Source: Betaproteobacteria bacterium HGW-Betaproteobacteria-18
Lineage (GTDB): Bacteria; Pseudomonadota; Gammaproteobacteria; Burkholderiales; Burkholderiaceae_C
Assembly: GCA_002842265.1 (NCBI GenBank)
Contig: PHCO01000003.1
Location: 1-50,514, forward strand
Length of the DNA stretch: 50,514 nucleotides
Direction: 5' to 3'
Below, in pieces: positions 27,807 to 37,794 of this stretch. How positions within the stretch are numbered: the first letter of the stretch is position 1; every line of letters starts with the position of its first letter. Below the pieces are notes generated by a model. The model saw only the letters and a program-made list of their open reading frames with translations, was not told where the DNA came from and searched no databases. Both the position numbers and the translations under genes were made by a program.

Positions 27807-28238
27807 TCAGCCCAGGCCCAGGCCCAGGAGCCTGAACAGCGTCTGCGGACCAATCGGGATGAGCACCAGGTAGGCGCACAGGAAGGCCATGGCCTTGGGG
27901 CGCAGCGCGATCACGCGATCAAACTCATGGGGTTGCACGATGCCGCGCCGTTGCCCCCAGCTCACCAGCGCGCGCCAGCGCAGGCCGACCAGGGCCACGA
28001 TCAAAATCTGCAGCAAGACACCGAACAGCCGCAACCTGGAGACGGCCGATTGCAGCTTGAAGATGTCCACCCCACCGGTGACCAAGGCGACCACACCCAG
28101 GACCATCAACGCCAAGGCGACGACCCCCAACATTCCGGTCATCAGCACGCGATGCCATGAACGACGCGACCGAGTGGCCACGGTGGTGGCGGCGTCCGGC
28201 AACGGGGCCAACGAAGGTTCATCCGGGGGAGCCATCAT
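27807..28238 (-). CDS. ICE-associated small membrane protein
   Basis: Multi-TM ORF overlapping the upstream gene by 4 nt, in conserved T4SS context. Confidence 0.7.
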   Translation of the reverse strand: MMAPPDEPSLAPLPDAATTVATRSRRSWHRVLMTGMLGVVALALMVLGVVALVTGGVDIFKLQSAVSRLRLFGVLLQILIVALVGLRWRALVSWGQRRGIVQPHEFDRVIALRPKAMAFLCAYLVLIPIGPQTLFRLLGLGLG

Positions 28239-29617
28239 GGCTTGACCCGTCCGTCTTCCACGGGCGCTGTCTCGCCACGCTGCGTCCGGGGCAGGCGAGC
28301 GGCCTGACTGTCGCGCATGGTGGCGTCCTCCATGATGTTGAGGGCGGTGTTGGAGGTCATGTCCTTGCGGATGCGGTGCTCGAACATCAAGTCTTCGATG
28401 TACTGGGTCAAACGTTCAACCTTGACCTGCATGTCCTTGGAGACGTTGCCCGCTGCGGATACCTCGGGCAAGCTCAAGCCGGTGAGCAGCACGTTGCGCG
28501 CCACAAGGGCCTTGTCGATCACCCGTTGCATGGCCAGTTCGTGGGCGAGGCGCCCTGCGGCCAGTGCCTGGCTGTCCGCAGGCATGGAGCGCAGCGCCTG
28601 CAGGAGCTGAGGCGTGATCGCAATGCCAGGTGCTGCGATCTCGTTCAGGGCCACGGCGTTGTTGGCGCCGCTGCCGGCGATCAGGGTGGCCAGTTTGGGC
28701 CGGATGATCTCCAGCTCGGCGTCCAGGCGAGGGCCAAGGCCGGAGGCGGTCGACGTAGACGTCGCGGCTGGGCAATTGACAATGCCCTCGCACAAGTAGA
28801 TCTGCTGGTCACCCAGCACCTTGGTGGTCCACTCAGCCAGGGCCTCGGGCGTGGCAAAAGCGTTGGTCACGCGTGCGCCGGCAGGGCCACCGGCTCCAGC
28901 GCCCGATGTCGTGGGCCGGTTCAGCGTGACGTTGTAGCCCGCCACCGACAAGTCGCGGATCGGGCGTAGTGGCTGTGTGCCTACGCCGCCGGCTTTGAGC
29001 CCGCCAAAAATCCATGAGACCCCGTTCCTCTGGGCTTCCTCGTCCTTGTTGATGGCGGTTTTGGCCTCGATCACATCCCCCTGGAGCGAAGCCCGGACGC
29101 GCCAGGTCTCCCCCTTGGCGGTGTTCACCCAATCCTCATAGGGATTGCCACCGGCCTTGATCTGCGCCTCCATTTCTTCGCAGGTCTTCAGGGAGGCTGC
29201 GATCATGGCGTCGGCCTTGGCCGAGTAGGTCTGAAAGAGCTGGTACAGACCGGGCTGGGCGCGCTGGAATATGTACATTGGCAGCGCGGCAATGCCCGCC
29301 TTGAGGGCGTTGGACATCGTCTGACCCAGGTTGCTGATGTTGTTCATCAGCGTGGTCCAGGACAGACCGAGGTCGAACTTGCCGCAGGAGTAGTTCAGGC
29401 GCAGGTCGGCCGCCAGGCCGATCTGGATAGGGATCGTGGACTTGTAGTTGCCCAGCCCGCCTGGCGAGCTGCCACCCATCTGGTAGTACAGGGCGGAGCT
29501 GCGGGTTTGCGCCTGCACCGTCTGGGATGTGGCCAGCAAGCTGGCCAGGACCAGCACAACCGCGATGGCGGTGGCTTTCAGGGCAGGAGGGGAGGGGGCG
29601 CGATGAGGGTGCTTCAT
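28235..29617 (-). CDS. Integrating conjugative element protein, TIGR03755/PFL_4711-like
   Basis: SSALYYQMGGSSPGGLGNYKSTIPIQIGLAADLRLNYSCGKFD; start at MKHPHRA. Confidence 0.85.
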   Translation of the reverse strand: MKHPHRAPSPPALKATAIAVVLVLASLLATSQTVQAQTRSSALYYQMGGSSPGGLGNYKSTIPIQIGLAADLRLNYSCGKFDLGLSWTTLMNNISNLGQTMSNALKAGIAALPMYIFQRAQPGLYQLFQTYSAKADAMIAASLKTCEEMEAQIKAGGNPYEDWVNTAKGETWRVRASLQGDVIEAKTAINKDEEAQRNGVSWIFGGLKAGGVGTQPLRPIRDLSVAGYNVTLNRPTTSGAGAGGPAGARVTNAFATPEALAEWTTKVLGDQQIYLCEGIVNCPAATSTSTASGLGPRLDAELEIIRPKLATLIAGSGANNAVALNEIAAPGIAITPQLLQALRSMPADSQALAAGRLAHELAMQRVIDKALVARNVLLTGLSLPEVSAAGNVSKDMQVKVERLTQYIEDLMFEHRIRKDMTSNTALNIMEDATMRDSQAARLPRTQRGETAPVEDGRVKP

Positions 29618-29631
29618 GGGTGGCTTCACGT

Positions 29632-30918
29632 TCAGGGAACGGCGAACAGGAAGATTTCGGTTTTGCGCTTGCAGCATTCGTAGCGGGTCCAGAGGTTCCA
29701 GACGTGCCCGTTGGTGGTGGTCGTTCGGCCATCGCCGTAGGAGATCAGGCTCACACTGTCGTTTTCACCGAAAGTCGTGCACCCCGAAGGCATCGGGTAG
29801 ACCATGGAAAACTTCGGGTCGGCCACCTGGGCGAACCACACATAGGAGTGCGGGCTCTTGCCCTTCAGTCGCGAGTAAATGTGTGGCTGGGCCGCGTTGA
29901 GGATGATGGTGGAGACGCGCTTGGCAAACACTGCCGAGGCCTTCACCGGATGCTGCTGGACCAGCTGACCCTGGCGGGGATAGATGCTGCCCCAGGTGCT
30001 GAGAATGGGCGTCTGGGACACCTCTTTGTAGCCAGGCAGCCAGGAGCCCACGTACAGCAGATCCAGCGGGATCATGCTGCGCCAGAAATAGCTGTCCGCA
30101 TCACTCTGGAAGTACACCCCGAAGGCGTCCGCCGAACTCGGGCACAGCATGTCGTTGCCGCCGGCCGCGCTGGCCGCGCCGGACAGCATGGTCTTGAAGT
30201 CCTGCAGCTGCCCCTGGAACGAGGACTGGTTGCCGGTACTGCTCGCCGTGGCCGCCATCGAGCCGATGTCGGGCATCATGCCGCCGACCAGGTTGCTCGC
30301 GCCGGTGACGGTGTTGAGCAAATTGCTCGGATTGGTCATCCACCCCACCACGTCGCTGGGCACATTGGTGATCAGGGACGCGGGTGCGGTGGCCCACTCG
30401 GCCATGATCTGCGGCAGTGTCGAAGGGAAGTTCATCAACTCGGTAACGCCCGGCACCACCAGGTTGGTGCCGACGTTGTTCACCAGCACCACCGGATTGC
30501 CGATGGCATCGGCGCTCTTGTTGGTGGTGGGCTCGGCCGTGGACTGCTTGGCCTCACCCGTGTTGCCCGAGGCATCGAGCGGCGTGCTGAGCAGCGAACT
30601 GCCCACCTTGTCCCCGATGTTCGAGACGGCCCCGCCCACATCCTTCCACGGATGGATGTACTGGTCGTTGAAGCTGCTGAGCACCACATCGGGCATGTAG
30701 TGGCTCACGCGAATGCTGGTCTCCACGCTGCAGCCAAACGGCGTGCAGCGCAGGAAGAAACACACGCCGGTCACCTTGTAGGAGATGCAGCTCGGCGCGG
30801 AGGCTAGTGTTGCCGAAACCACGCCCATGGTGTTGGTCTGGGCGCTGGCCAGGCCCATGGTCCCCGTCAGCACGAAAGCGGCACAGAACCTGGCCAGGCG
30901 GCGGGCTCCCCTGGTCAT
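29632..30918 (-). CDS. Integrating conjugative element protein, TIGR03756/PFL_4710-like (TraU-related)
   Basis: CISYKVTGVCFFLRCTPFGCSVETSIRVSHYMPDVVLSS. Confidence 0.88.
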   Translation of the reverse strand: MTRGARRLARFCAAFVLTGTMGLASAQTNTMGVVSATLASAPSCISYKVTGVCFFLRCTPFGCSVETSIRVSHYMPDVVLSSFNDQYIHPWKDVGGAVSNIGDKVGSSLLSTPLDASGNTGEAKQSTAEPTTNKSADAIGNPVVLVNNVGTNLVVPGVTELMNFPSTLPQIMAEWATAPASLITNVPSDVVGWMTNPSNLLNTVTGASNLVGGMMPDIGSMAATASSTGNQSSFQGQLQDFKTMLSGAASAAGGNDMLCPSSADAFGVYFQSDADSYFWRSMIPLDLLYVGSWLPGYKEVSQTPILSTWGSIYPRQGQLVQQHPVKASAVFAKRVSTIILNAAQPHIYSRLKGKSPHSYVWFAQVADPKFSMVYPMPSGCTTFGENDSVSLISYGDGRTTTTNGHVWNLWTRYECCKRKTEIFLFAVP

Positions 30919-31364
30919 TTCCGCGCGCCCCTGTGCGTCTGCACCATCGCTATGGCCTGATCGACGTTGGTCACCCCGTAGATCACGGCCGAGCCGTCGA
31001 CCACGATGGCCGGAATGCGATCGAGCTTGTAGTGCCGCGCCAGCGCGATGCCGTTGGCGCCGTTGATCACGGCCGGCGTGATCTGCTTCTTGATGTCGGC
31101 CTGGTGCTTCTGGAAATAGGCGCGCGCCGCGGCCTCGGTCTTGGGGATGTTCTGGTTGATGGCCGTCTCGACGTTCTTGAGGGCGTCCAGGCGGTAGATC
31201 ACAAGCTGGTAGCGGTCGGCCTGGATCGGCGTGATCACCATGGCAGAGTTCGCAAACACCTCCACCTTGGTGATGCCGTGGTACAGATCCTGGGCCAGGG
31301 CCGGCAGCGCAACGGTGAGCAGGCCCAGCAGCAGGCAACGCCTGTGAAATGACGAAGTGATCAT
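30915..31364 (-). CDS. Integrating conjugative element protein, TIGR03757/PFL_4709-like
   Basis: ITKVEVFANSAMVIT...QADIKKQITPAVINGANGIALARHYKLDRIPAIVVDGSAVIYGVTNVDQAIAM. Confidence 0.88.
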   Translation of the reverse strand: MITSSFHRRCLLLGLLTVALPALAQDLYHGITKVEVFANSAMVITPIQADRYQLVIYRLDALKNVETAINQNIPKTEAAARAYFQKHQADIKKQITPAVINGANGIALARHYKLDRIPAIVVDGSAVIYGVTNVDQAIAMVQTHRGARK

Positions 31365-31383
31365 GGGAAGCACCATTCGCTTG

Positions 31384-31692
31384 TTACTGGTCACCGCAGC
31401 CCACCGGGCAACAAGCCCGGTCCAGGCCATGCGAGCAATACCCACCGTCGGCCAGTTCCTGCTGCACCTTGGCGCGCCCCTCGGCGCTGAGGTAGTCCCA
31501 CCGTTCTGCCCGTGCGATGGCCCGGGCACGGATGTCTGCCGGCAACCCGCCGACTTTCAAGTCGACGAGTTCGCTGAACATCTGGACGTAAAGGTCGTAT
31601 GACTGGGCGCAACGGCGGGTCGCCTCAGCGGCCATGGAGACGCACATGTCCCCCCAGCGGCTTTCCTGGAATCCCTCATGCTCGACGTTCAT
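31384..31692 (-). CDS. Small hypothetical ICE protein with Cys-rich C-terminus
   Basis: MNVEHEGFQESRWGDMCVSM...GGYCSHGLDRACCPVGCGDQ; overlaps the TraC stop. Confidence 0.6.
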   Translation of the reverse strand: MNVEHEGFQESRWGDMCVSMAAEATRRCAQSYDLYVQMFSELVDLKVGGLPADIRARAIARAERWDYLSAEGRAKVQQELADGGYCSHGLDRACCPVGCGDQ

Positions 31693-34655
31693 CGCGCCGA
31701 CTCCTTTTTCTCGTTCTTCCTGGAGCGGCTGGCATTGAGCTCGTTGGCCACCAACTGCGCGGCCTGCATTTCGGTGCAGCCGTGCTGGTCCATTAGGCGA
31801 CGGCGGTGGGCCTTCTCGTGGCCCTCGGTCATGGCCAGGGCAATGGGCAGCGCCGGCGGAACGTTGCGAAACAGCATCTGGTCGGACGCGGAAATCAGCA
31901 CGCCCTCGGTGTACTGGCCGGGGGACTTGCGGGCCGACTCCATCATGGAGCGCTGCTCGGGCGTGAGACTCCGAAAACGCGCCACCTCCTCGATCTCGGA
32001 GCGGTCCATGGTCAGCAGCATCCAGTACTCGCACATGGACAGCACGCGGCTCATGGAGTCCGGGAAGTCCTTCAGGTTCTGCGTGGCCAGCCAGAACCAG
32101 ATGTTGAGCTTGCGCCACATCTTGGTGCCCTTGGCGATCTTGGGACCCAGCAGCTCGTTGGTGGTGATCAAGTGCCCTTCGTCGGTCAGCATGATCAGGG
32201 GCCTGTCCTCTGCCTGGAAGCGTTCGCCGCGCGACCGCACCGAGTCGATCAGGCTGGTGTAGGCGACGGCCAGCGCATCGCCGTAGCCATCCTGCGTCAG
32301 CGTGCCCATCTCCACCAGGGTCACGTCGGCATCGGGCCAGTCCACGCCCTCGCGGTTGAACAGCTTGCCGCGCATGCCCTGGCAGAAAGTCATCATCGAC
32401 TGCCCCATCTCTTCGGCCCGTGCCTGGCGGGCAGGGGAGAGCGTGCCTTCGCTGTGCATGCCCATCAGCTCGATGGCCACGTCGTGGGTCAGTGGGTGCT
32501 TGCGGCCCTCGGCCATGGACTTGGTGGCCGCGCGGATGATGGCGTTGGTGACCAGGTAGCGGTCGGCACGAGACATGCGCTGCACTTCCTGATCCTCACC
32601 GCCCGTGATCATCATGACGGCCGCAATCAACATTTCACCCAGCAGGTCGCGCTTGTCGGTGCTGTCCTCATCATCCAACTCCGCGCCATCGATCGGCGTG
32701 CCGTCGGCGCCGGGCTGGCGGGCACGGTCAGTGGCGGCCTCGCCACCGAGCAAGGCATCCAGACTGCTGTCCTCGGGCAAGCCCGCATTCAGCCGGGCCT
32801 GCCGTTCGGCCGCGCGGTAGGAGGACATCACGTCCTCGTCCTGCAGCAGCCGGTGGGCATGAAAAAACGGAGGCAGCGACACGTCGGCTTCGGCGGTCAG
32901 CGTCACGCTGTACGTGCTCAGGCCCATGGTCTTGAAGAAGTCCAGCAGCAGCGCAAACGAGCGCCCCGCATCGGCGATCACCAGGCGCGGCTTGTGAACC
33001 GCCATCGAGAGGAGGGCGATGTAGTTCAGGGTGGCGCTCTTGCCCGCTCCCGTGGGGCCGAGCACCAGCATGTGGGCGTTCTTCTTGCGGTCGTCCTTGT
33101 TCAGCGGATCAAGCCACATCGGTTCGCCGCCTCGGTTCCAGAACCACATGCCCGGGTTGGGGGTGCCACGCGAGCGCCCGTAGGTGGGCAGCAGCGCGGC
33201 AATCTGGGAGGCGAAGGTCAGGCGGCTGCGCCGCAGTCTCTTGGCGTCAAAGGCCGGATCGAAGTTGAACGGCAGACCACGCATGAACGCGTCCAGGGGC
33301 ACCAGATCCTGACGAGGGTCGATGAAGCGCAGGCCCGAGGGGACCAGCAGGGCATTGACCTGGGAAATCGACGCATTCAGCTCTTCCCGGTTCGGCGCGG
33401 TGACATACAAGGTCATCAGCATCGGGTAGAGCTTGTCGTTGTTCAACATGCGCTTGAGCACCATGTCGCACTCGTTGAACGTTTCGCGGGCTGCCGGCGT
33501 GCGCGCCCGCGAAGCATCACGGATGCGCGTGATGTGGTTCTCCAGCTTGTACTGGGACTCCACCGTCATGGTGATGGACAGCATGCAGCCCGCGGGCAGG
33601 CGGTCGAACCGGGCGAACGATTCCTTGCCGCTGGTGCGCTCGGCCGAGAAGTGGCCGATGTTGGGCTGGGTACGCAGGCTCTGCAGGGTCAGCGCCTTGA
33701 CCGGCACACCGTCGAACTCGAACAGGCCGGCCTCGACGTCGGAGACGGGCGGCGTCACGTTGAGCATCTCCGACATGTCCCAGCCGAACAGCGGCGCGCA
33801 GTCGCGCCCATCGGCATCCCGCAGGGGTGATGTGTCCCCCGGGTAGGGCATCTGGTCCAGCAGATCGCCCGAGTGCTTGCTGGCCCAGGGCACGGCGCGA
33901 TTGAAGAAGGGCAGCATCCACTCGTAGAACTCGACCGACGTGCAGCGCTTGGCGCTGACCCCTGCCTCGTTGAAGGTGGCCATGAGGGTGATGGCCACGG
34001 CCTCGATCTGGTCGCGCGCGGGCGCCGAGTTGTCGGCCAGTCCTGCGAATCGCTTGTAGATGGCGCAGCGCACGCGGCGCTGCTGGCCGCGCCACTCCTG
34101 ACCGCTGACCAGCGTGTCCACGAACAGTCCTTCCGGGCGGGACACGAGGGCCAGGTGTTCCTCGAACTGCTTGAGCACCGCCTGGGTGTAGGGCGAATTC
34201 AGGATGGCGTCCCGGCGCTCAGGGTATTTCGCGTGTTGTTTGGCGATGTAGTCCGCCAGGTAGCCGTTGAGGCTGCTGATGTCCCGGTCGTCGGACAGAA
34301 AGAACTGCACGATCCAAGGGGAACCTTCGGATTCGGGGATCGCCTGCAGGGCCTCCTGCACCTTGCTGGCCCGCTCGACCAGGTAGGCGGGCGCCTGTGC
34401 CTCGGTGGGCACGGGACCGAGTTCAAACAGGGCGCCCAGCATGCTCCCGTCCTTGAGCACGAACACCTTGTCCTCCGGCGCGTAGGCCACATAAGGCAGC
34501 ATGTCCGTGAACGAGGGCGGGCGCTGCGCCATGCGCTGGCGCTCGCCCACGGTCTGGCCACCCTTCTTGCCCGATTTGGCCGGGCCGCCAGCGCCATCGG
34601 GCGCCAGACCCAGCTTTTCGCTCAGAAAGCCCAAGCCCAGTTTGTTCATCCACAT
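31689..34655 (-). CDS. TraC/VirB4-like conjugative ATPase, TIGR03744-like
   Basis: Walker A LVLGPTGAGKSATLN, Walker B PLIMLTDEGH; start at MWMNKLGLG. Confidence 0.93.
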   Translation of the reverse strand: MWMNKLGLGFLSEKLGLAPDGAGGPAKSGKKGGQTVGERQRMAQRPPSFTDMLPYVAYAPEDKVFVLKDGSMLGALFELGPVPTEAQAPAYLVERASKVQEALQAIPESEGSPWIVQFFLSDDRDISSLNGYLADYIAKQHAKYPERRDAILNSPYTQAVLKQFEEHLALVSRPEGLFVDTLVSGQEWRGQQRRVRCAIYKRFAGLADNSAPARDQIEAVAITLMATFNEAGVSAKRCTSVEFYEWMLPFFNRAVPWASKHSGDLLDQMPYPGDTSPLRDADGRDCAPLFGWDMSEMLNVTPPVSDVEAGLFEFDGVPVKALTLQSLRTQPNIGHFSAERTSGKESFARFDRLPAGCMLSITMTVESQYKLENHITRIRDASRARTPAARETFNECDMVLKRMLNNDKLYPMLMTLYVTAPNREELNASISQVNALLVPSGLRFIDPRQDLVPLDAFMRGLPFNFDPAFDAKRLRRSRLTFASQIAALLPTYGRSRGTPNPGMWFWNRGGEPMWLDPLNKDDRKKNAHMLVLGPTGAGKSATLNYIALLSMAVHKPRLVIADAGRSFALLLDFFKTMGLSTYSVTLTAEADVSLPPFFHAHRLLQDEDVMSSYRAAERQARLNAGLPEDSSLDALLGGEAATDRARQPGADGTPIDGAELDDEDSTDKRDLLGEMLIAAVMMITGGEDQEVQRMSRADRYLVTNAIIRAATKSMAEGRKHPLTHDVAIELMGMHSEGTLSPARQARAEEMGQSMMTFCQGMRGKLFNREGVDWPDADVTLVEMGTLTQDGYGDALAVAYTSLIDSVRSRGERFQAEDRPLIMLTDEGHLITTNELLGPKIAKGTKMWRKLNIWFWLATQNLKDFPDSMSRVLSMCEYWMLLTMDRSEIEEVARFRSLTPEQRSMMESARKSPGQYTEGVLISASDQMLFRNVPPALPIALAMTEGHEKAHRRRLMDQHGCTEMQAAQLVANELNASRSRKNEKKESAR

Positions 34656-34704
34656 GGTGTGATCTCTTGCTCTGCGTCGTTGGAGGTGTTGAGGGGGTGG
34701 ACGG

Positions 34705-35214
34705 TCAGCGTGTGGTCGTCTTGTCCGGCGGTGCGGACATGTAGCGCTCGCGCGCTTCGCCGTCTTCCTGCTCCACCTCTCCGGGCAGGGCGTACTGGGT
34801 TTGCTCGTACATGGGAAACACCGTCGCATAGCCCGGCACCGGGTACTTACCCTTTGCAAGGTGGGGGTAGACCACCATCACCAGGTCCGGGTTGGGGACA
34901 CGGGCAAAGCGCTGCTGCATGGGTTGCAGCGGGGTCCAATATGGGCTTTGCTGCGCATCGAGTTGCCCCACTGGACGCGCGCGGCCGCTGGTGTTGAACC
35001 GCTCCTTGGCCGGGTTGTTGTCGGTCCGTGCGGCGTCGGTGCCGCGAAAGACTTCCGACACCGTGGGACTGCCTGCCGTGACCTCGTTGAGCGGGGACTC
35101 GCGCGGACCGCTCACCGAACACGCCGAGAGCAACGCCAGCGAGGCGACCAGCAGCGCACTGCGGGTTAGGACGGTCGGGTGCCGGGGACGGTTGTGCGGG
35201 TTATTCAAGGCCAT
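34705..35214 (-). CDS. Conjugative transfer lipoprotein, TIGR03751-like
   Basis: Lipobox ALLSACSVSG; NPDLVMVVYPHLAKGKYPVPGYATVFPMYEQTQYALPGE. Confidence 0.88.
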   Translation of the reverse strand: MALNNPHNRPRHPTVLTRSALLVASLALLSACSVSGPRESPLNEVTAGSPTVSEVFRGTDAARTDNNPAKERFNTSGRARPVGQLDAQQSPYWTPLQPMQQRFARVPNPDLVMVVYPHLAKGKYPVPGYATVFPMYEQTQYALPGEVEQEDGEARERYMSAPPDKTTTR

Positions 35215-36646
35215 AGAGTGCTCCACGGGTAGACGTTTGAGAGGCTTGCTGACGGTGGGTCAATTTGCGGGCGTTGGCCAGCTTGTCAAGGCGCAGCTCC
35301 TGATCCAGGTGCACGACCAGCTCGTGGCCCGATGGCGTGACCACGGCGTCGAAGCTGTTCTTCAGGCGGCTGAGCAGCCAGGTCGTGAACTCGTCGCTGG
35401 CGCCCGATACGGCCTGGCCCAGGACGTATTTGTTGGTGTCGGTGATCTGGGTGGTGGTGGAGCCCGTGGTGCTGTTCTGCGTGACCAGCTTGGCCGCGTC
35501 GGCAAAGGCGGAGGCGGCCACGCCCAGGGTCTTGGCGCCAACGATGTCGGAGAGGTAGGCCGGGGCGTTGGTCACGAACTTGCCGGCGATGCAGGGGTTG
35601 CCGTGCGGGTCGCTGATGAAGCCCAAGTCCCCTGAGATACCGGCACCACCACCCGCGCCGGCTCTGGCACGCGAGGACACGGTGCGGATCGTGCCGTCGT
35701 TGAAGACAAAGGTGGCCGAGCGGACCTTGCCCTCCGAACAGGACAACGCCATGTCGCCGATGGCCACGCCGGTAACGATCATGCCGGCCAGGTCGTCGGG
35801 CAGTTCCCAGCCGTTGGCGGCGAGGTTCTCGCGGCCAATCACGGCCTTGAACTGCATCGGATCGGTGACGCGCCCATCAATGGGCACCCGTCCGATGATG
35901 CTGGTCATGGCCTTGACGCCCACCAGGGTGGCGTTCTCGGGGATGGTGAAGTACGCCTCGTCCACCGGGCCGCTGGCACTCTTCTGCGCAGCCGAGCGGC
36001 CTGGCCCGGCCTGAGCCGAGCCACCCACTGAGCCAACCGCGGAGGCCGTCGTGCGAACGTATTGGGTCTGAACCGGTCCCTGACTGCGGTTTCGGGTGTC
36101 CTCGAAGGCCGCGAAGCCCAACGGGATCTTCTTCTGGTAGGCGACAGCGCCGGGTAGGCCCTCGCTGGGATCAAGTGCCATGTCGCCCACGATGGGCGCG
36201 GCGTTGACCACCCTGCCGACCTGGGAGTCCGGCAGGTTCCTTGAGGTGGGGGATGAGATGGTCGGCAGGCCGTTGAGCAAGGTATCGGCGGCACGCCCTG
36301 CGGCATCGAGCGTGGAGCCTCCCGTGCCGGGTTCTGCAACGACCTGGGCGGGCTGCTGCCCGGTACCGATACGCCCCTTCTCCAGCTCTTCGTTGCGCTT
36401 GAGAACCTCCTGAACCTGCTTGCGCAGGGCCTCGTTGCTGGCCACCACCGACTTGAGGGTTTCGGTGGGGTTGTCACCATCGGCACCGGTCTCTGCGGGC
36501 AAAGGCTCGGGCCTGGGAACCCGCGTGATCGGGTCACCCGGCTTCACCGAGCCGTCAGAGGTGAACTGCTGGTACAGGATCGTGCCCACGATCACCAGAC
36601 CCAGGACGCCAAGCACCGGAAGCAACGTGTTTTGTTTGACCGCCAT
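35201..36646 (-). CDS. Integrating conjugative element protein, TIGR03752-like (TraB/VirB10-like)
   Basis: N-terminal TM, coiled coil, GRVPIDGRVTDPMQFKAVIGRENLAANGWELPDDLAGMIVTG. Confidence 0.87.
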   Translation of the reverse strand: MAVKQNTLLPVLGVLGLVIVGTILYQQFTSDGSVKPGDPITRVPRPEPLPAETGADGDNPTETLKSVVASNEALRKQVQEVLKRNEELEKGRIGTGQQPAQVVAEPGTGGSTLDAAGRAADTLLNGLPTISSPTSRNLPDSQVGRVVNAAPIVGDMALDPSEGLPGAVAYQKKIPLGFAAFEDTRNRSQGPVQTQYVRTTASAVGSVGGSAQAGPGRSAAQKSASGPVDEAYFTIPENATLVGVKAMTSIIGRVPIDGRVTDPMQFKAVIGRENLAANGWELPDDLAGMIVTGVAIGDMALSCSEGKVRSATFVFNDGTIRTVSSRARAGAGGGAGISGDLGFISDPHGNPCIAGKFVTNAPAYLSDIVGAKTLGVAASAFADAAKLVTQNSTTGSTTTQITDTNKYVLGQAVSGASDEFTTWLLSRLKNSFDAVVTPSGHELVVHLDQELRLDKLANARKLTHRQQASQTSTRGALYGLE

Positions 36647-36657
36647 GTGTGTGCTCC

Positions 36658-37779
36658 TCAGAGGCAGGCGTCAAACGCCCGGTCGCAGATCAGGTAGAGC
36701 GCGCTGGTGTCGGCCTCGCTGCCGGCCGCACCCAGGCGCCCTTGCTGGGCCGTAACGGCGAGCCACTTGCCGCGCAGGTTGTCCAGCGGGATGTCCAAGG
36801 GCTGGCTGGACTTGTTCGTGATCCGGACGGCTGTGACATACAGACCCGCTGAGCGCCACTGCCCCATCGGAACGGTCTCCACCAGCGCGCCGCGCACCAG
36901 GCCCAGGACGGGACGGTGGCTCACCTGCACCTGGCTGATACCGGGTTGCCCCACCGCGAGGCGGCGGGGAGCGTACAGCATGCGCGAGGCAAACCGGGTC
37001 AGCTCCACCATGTCGGCCGCAGGCGCTTCGTCGGCGGCCGACGACGCCTGGGAGGCGGCCTGTGCGCCTCGACCGCGCTCGATAAACACCTCCAGTTCCT
37101 GGCTGGCGGCGGCGGTCTGGGTGTTGGCCACCAGGTCCAGCGGGATCTGCTGCCCGCCTTCAATCAGTTCGGCCACGATGCGGATCGGCGCGAATGGAAC
37201 CAGGGCCGTGACGTAGATCGTCCGGTCGATGGCCTCCACGCGGGCCACGGCCTCGATGTCGCTGGGCACGTGCAGCACGGCCGGGGAGGGCAGGGTGATC
37301 AAACGCTCGCGCTTGACTGGCAGGCCCACCCGCACCGGCAGGCGAGCGAACACCGCCCGTTCGACGCCTTCGCGGTGGGCGGGCATGGCATGGTCTGCGG
37401 CATTCTTGCGGGTTGAGGGTACGGCGCCCTCTAGGGCGGCCTCACGTGCGGCCTTCTGGGCAACTCCCAGGACGGTTGCTGAGGCCGCCTGCCCGGCAGC
37501 GGCCTCATCCATGTCCTGCCCAAGGTCGACATCGCCCACCATGGGCGCGGCCTTGACCGCAGCAGGCGCCACGACGGGTGTAGCCACGGGACTGTTCTCC
37601 GGGCCTGTTGCCGCGGTCGCTGGCGCCGCTCCCAGCAACTCGGGCGCGGCGCCGACGCCGGTGAGTTCCTGAACCTGGGCGAACGCGGAGAGGGAGTAGC
37701 CCGTTGCCAGGCAGGCCATCAGGCCCAAAGCAGGCATGAGCGGGCGCAAGATCGGCCGCAGGGGAAGAGGGTGGGACAT
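36658..37779 (-). CDS. Integrating conjugative element protein, TIGR03749-like
   Basis: RLPVRVGLPVKRERLITLPSPAVLHVPSDIE...QPLDIPLDNLRGKWLAVTAQQ. Confidence 0.87.
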   Translation of the reverse strand: MSHPLPLRPILRPLMPALGLMACLATGYSLSAFAQVQELTGVGAAPELLGAAPATAATGPENSPVATPVVAPAAVKAAPMVGDVDLGQDMDEAAAGQAASATVLGVAQKAAREAALEGAVPSTRKNAADHAMPAHREGVERAVFARLPVRVGLPVKRERLITLPSPAVLHVPSDIEAVARVEAIDRTIYVTALVPFAPIRIVAELIEGGQQIPLDLVANTQTAAASQELEVFIERGRGAQAASQASSAADEAPAADMVELTRFASRMLYAPRRLAVGQPGISQVQVSHRPVLGLVRGALVETVPMGQWRSAGLYVTAVRITNKSSQPLDIPLDNLRGKWLAVTAQQGRLGAAGSEADTSALYLICDRAFDACL

Positions 37780-37794
37780 GTTCGGATTCCTTGA

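Noticed and set aside
31806-33830. 674-aa plus-strand ORF
   Set aside because: Antisense to the TraC/VirB4 ATPase with Walker motifs on the minus strand.
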